A stretch of DNA of 64,000 nucleotides from positions 5,176,001 through 5,240,000 of the forward strand of contig JAWNZC010000322.1 of the NCBI GenBank assembly GCA_035771165.1, written 5' to 3'. Each line of letters starts with the position of its first letter. The first letter of the stretch is position 1. Positions 61,015 through 64,000 of this stretch are shown one piece after another. Source of the stretch: Paragorgia papillata (Eukaryota; Cnidaria; Anthozoa; Scleralcyonacea; Coralliidae). Below the pieces are notes generated by a model, which saw nothing but the letters and a program-made list of their open reading frames with translations, was not told the origin of the DNA and did no database searches. A program made the translations under genes and the position numbers.

Positions 61015-63345
61015 CTAGGCCATCACACAGATGTACATGCTCTGGATCGACATTTGGTGATACCAAATAAGGTGACCTGTGTGAAGGTGATTAAGGATTG
61101 TTGGCCTAATTCCTCTTGGAAACACGATGCGGTCATCGTATAGAAGTAGATCATCGACGATGGTGAAGTGACTTCCGTTTTCCCAGTAGGGCCGCATGAA
61201 GGGTTGATGGGACATGTAAGGGGGCCATCCATTCAGACAGAAGATTGTCACTTGAGTGCATTCTTCATCCATCTTCTGTGCTTGTGTTATCTCTTGCAAG
61301 CGGTCAGTGGAAGCTGGAAGTGATTTCACTGTGTGTGCCGCTGCCATAGCTTCCACGTTCTCCATAAATAACTCGCCATCCTTCTCTGTTTGGCTGACTG
61401 GTGCACGTGAGAGTGCGTCTGCTGTGATTTGGTGTTTTCCAGGTACATACTAAACGTGGTAGTTGTATCTCATAAGTCGCAGGTGGAAGCGCAGAATGCG
61501 AGGGGGCATCTTGGAAACCTCTGTGAAAGCTAGCAGGGTGGTTAGGGGTTTATGGTCAGTCTCAAGGGTATAATGAAGTCCTAAGACATAGTATGTGAAC
61601 TTTTCGCTAGCCCATGTTGAGGCGAGGGCTTCTTTTTCAATTACTGCATAACGCTTCTCTGCGTCAGTCAGGGATCTGGAGGCATAGCATATTGGGTGGC
61701 GTTTCCCATCTTCTTGAACTTGTAGCAGAACTGTGCCGATTCCAATTCGCCGATTGGAGGCATCATCAGACGTACTTTGGGTTGTATTGTGCAAGAACCT
61801 CAGGAGAAACAAGGGCAGATTTGATCAGGTGTAAGGCTCTCCTTTGCGGTTCTCCCCACGACCAAATGCTGTCTTTGCGTAATAGATGGCGAAGTGGTTC
61901 ACTGATCTCTGCTAGTTGAGGAATGAATTTGCCCAGATGATTGACCATTCCCATAAATCGTTGCAATTCTTGGATACCTGAAGGCTCTGGAAATTCTGTG
62001 ATGGCAGTGGTCTTCTGGGGATCCGCCTGGATTCCAGAACCATCAATAATGTGGGCGAGGAACCTTATTGAGGTTTTGGAAAATAATTCACATTTCTCGT
62101 TGAGGGTTATCCCAGCATCTTGAAGACGGTGGAGGGTAGCTCTTGCACGTTGATCATGTTCTGCTTGATCTACACCATGAATGAGAACGTCATCCATTTG
62201 ACAGGTGACTCCTTCTAGATCCTGAAGAATTCTGGACATAATACGTTGAAAAATCTCGGGGGCGGAGCTGATGCTAAATTGGAGGCGATTGAAGCAATCT
62301 CGACCGAATGGTGTCACAAAGGTAGCGAGGTGTCTAGATTGTTCGTCCAGGGGAATCTGCCAAAAGCCACTGTTGACATCCAGTTTCGAGAATACCTCTT
62401 CCCTAGTTTTGCCCGACTTTCGTCAACTGATGGCATGGGGTGAACTTCCCGTTGAACAGCTTTGTTGAGGTGGGTGAGATCTACACAAATACGTACATCT
62501 CCATTGGACTTAGGAACAGGCACTATACAAGCACATCAGGCATCCAGTTGGTGTAGTGACAGGAGAGATAACTCCTTGACTAAGCATGGATTGTTTCAAT
62601 CTGACTTTTCATTTTTGGTAGCAATGGAAATGGGACTGTTCGTGGATTATAGATGCAGTGAGGTTTGCGGCATCTGCGCGAAGAGTGGTGTGACATTCAA
62701 CTTCTATATTGCCTAGTCCTTTGAAGAGTGCCTGAAATTCTGCTTTGAAATCTGGTTGTTGTGGGTCGATTTCTGATACCTCAGTTGGAGTGTGTGTGAT
62801 AAGTCCCAGCTCTATACATGCCTTCCTACTGAGCAATGAGCAAGACTGATTGTGTAAGACATACACTGGCTCTTCAATCCTATACTTTGTCGATACTTAA
62901 GAGTGGCAGTAAACATACCTTTTACAGGGAGACGTGTGTTTCCAGGGCCACGGAGGATTTGTTGCGTCTCGATTAATTAAATGCCATTCAGCCATGGGAT
63001 CTGGTCGCTGAGAACTGTAACTGCGGCGCTGCAGTATCCAGCTTGAAGTGAGTGTTGTGGCCATTTACTCCAATTTGGGCTTTCCAGTAATTTACATCTG
63101 TTCCCACTTCGCCGAGGAAAGGTCAACTTCTTCTTGTTCAACTTCTTCGACTTTTCTTGGTTGAAACTTGGCACTGCGACACTCTGCAGAAAAATATCCT
63201 TTTTTTCTGGCAGATGTTGCATGTGGCATCCTTTGCAGGACAGGTTCCTCGGCTGTGCCATTGTCGACCGCACCACTGAGACCATCATTGTGATAGCGGC
63301 CATCTTGTCTTCCCGATTGGGTTTGTTATAAATTTCTCGGCTCAC
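61015..63345 (-). mobile_element. decayed Ty3/gypsy retrotransposon
   Basis: Minus strand, high to low: gag/protease-like fragments (63345-62610), RT start with VPKSNGDVRICVDLTHLNKA (62520) and TPFGRDCFNRLQFSISSAPE (about 62315), the catalytic QMDDVLIHG (about 62190) and FLAHIIDG. RNase H follows, with GIGTVLLQVQ and TDHKPLTTLL (61740-61530), then a short integrase zinc-binding remnant HLHTGH (about 61075). Frameshifts at about 62316 and 61790 and loss of the integrase core show that it is dead. No LTRs were found. Confidence 0.88.
61766..62317 (-). pseudogene. Ty3/gypsy reverse transcriptase fragment
   Basis: A 183-codon frame holding the RT palm with MDDVL, the connection FMGMVNHLGKFIPQLAE and the start of RNase H. 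It is the longest coding piece of the element at 61015-63345. Confidence 0.9.
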
Positions 63346-63371
63346 ACAAGGTCAATCTTCAAAATGTTATA

Positions 63372-63675
63372 GGTAACGTACAGTCCGTTCTGCGCATGAC
63401 CGCAATGTGGTCCCCAAAACATGACATTCGTAGATAACTACATGAAGTACTCAGCTCAATGTAAACCGTTAGGAACATGGTAGAAAACCAAGCGATTCGG
63501 CGAGGATATCTCCTCGGATTTCTTCTATTTCTCCTGAAAATGTTTTGTTTTGGGTACAAGTAATGAATGGGAACCAAGAAAAGCTTACAATCTTGAATAA
63601 GATATTAGTATTTTTTTTGTAAATAAAGATGTAAACATTAGTTTCGTACATGCGCAGAACGGACTGTACGTCACC
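63372..63675. mobile_element. 304-bp MITE
   Basis: Inverted ends GGT[AG]ACGTACAGTCCGTTCT plus GCGCATG. The interior is AT-rich with no coding. Target duplication is unclear. Confidence 0.8.
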
Positions 63676-64000
63676 TTTAAGTTGTTTACGTCAATAAATA
63701 CAAAATGGTTCAAATAAACAGTGCAATAAACTCGCAGTTCGTGTTTTAATGGTCTTAATAAAACAATTTAACAGGCGAGATCTATAAAGTATAAACTCTC
63801 CTGAAACACATGCCAAGTTTGAAAAAACGAAATAACAAAACACTATAATGGAGACGGGTCTTTTTAACAACTCACCTCTTTGATAGCCTTGACAAGGAAT
63901 GAATTAAGGTTCTCTTCGTGCATAATAGGGACCTTAAGATGCTAGGACGACGACGGCGGTTAAAAAGCAATTCAAATTTTAGCATTAAAAATAAGTCACG
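63676..64000. other. right edge, mostly unassigned
   Basis: AT-rich. GGACCTTAAGATGCTAGGAC at 63930 looks like one end of another MITE whose rest is beyond the window. Confidence 0.35.
63876..63923 (-). CDS. possible short first coding exon
   Basis: ATG at 63923 codes MHEENLNSFLVKAIKE, then a consensus donor GAG|GTGAGT in phase 0. No matching downstream exon was identified, so this may be chance. Confidence 0.2.

Overview
This window looks like nuclear DNA from an animal, most likely an anthozoan cnidarian (stony coral or sea anemone). The support is AT-rich intergenic DNA, genes split by introns with good GT/AG sites and conserved phases, non-LTR elements carrying a restriction-like endonuclease, a 5S-rRNA-derived SINE, many terminal-inverted-repeat MITEs, and the kinds of proteins found. 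The clade is inferred; no alignment could be run.

Host genes are sparse and buried in repeats. (1) A small secreted von Willebrand factor A gene on the + strand has exons at 488-789 and 11598-11894. Its 10.8-kb intron holds a decayed BEL/Pao retrotransposon and several MITEs, some nested. (2) A TMEM144-family membrane transporter gene on the - strand can be rebuilt exon by exon from 44054 down to 20528. Ten exons have compatible phases at every junction, and a signal-peptide exon at 55096-55171 may be its first coding exon. (3) An intronless ATP-grasp gene on the - strand (46138-47477) has a frameshift near its N terminus, and a MITE inserted 21 bp before its ATG. If the signal-peptide exon belongs to TMEM144, the ATP-grasp gene sits inside that gene's first intron on the same strand.

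The rest is mobile DNA and tandem repeats. 840-7100: palindromic MITEs, one with a 10-bp target duplication, plus a MITE nested in a larger inverted-repeat element. 7905-10890: BEL/Pao remnant split by a hAT-type MITE. 13650-14247: MITE. 17100-20000: TA microsatellite, an 800-bp tandem duplication and a 165-bp tandem array. 22300-34170 (TMEM144 introns): LINE fragments of at least three kinds, compound microsatellites and a 210-bp tandem array. 36170-38165: CR1-like LINE cut by a 5S-derived SINE and a palindromic MITE. 39000-43900: TTAA-flanked MITEs, a tRNA-like foldback, and a LINE with endonuclease domain. 44390-45520: hexamer microsatellite and a DIRS-like reverse transcriptase. 47499-51669: three MITEs with clear target duplications and a hairpin. 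52930-53645: 30-bp minisatellite. 55417-56583: hAT-type element. 56591-60130: a 10-bp satellite of about 3.3 kb, interrupted by a MITE. 61015-63345: Ty3/gypsy remnant. I found no intact rRNA or tRNA gene and no CRISPR array; prokaryotic operon features do not apply here.
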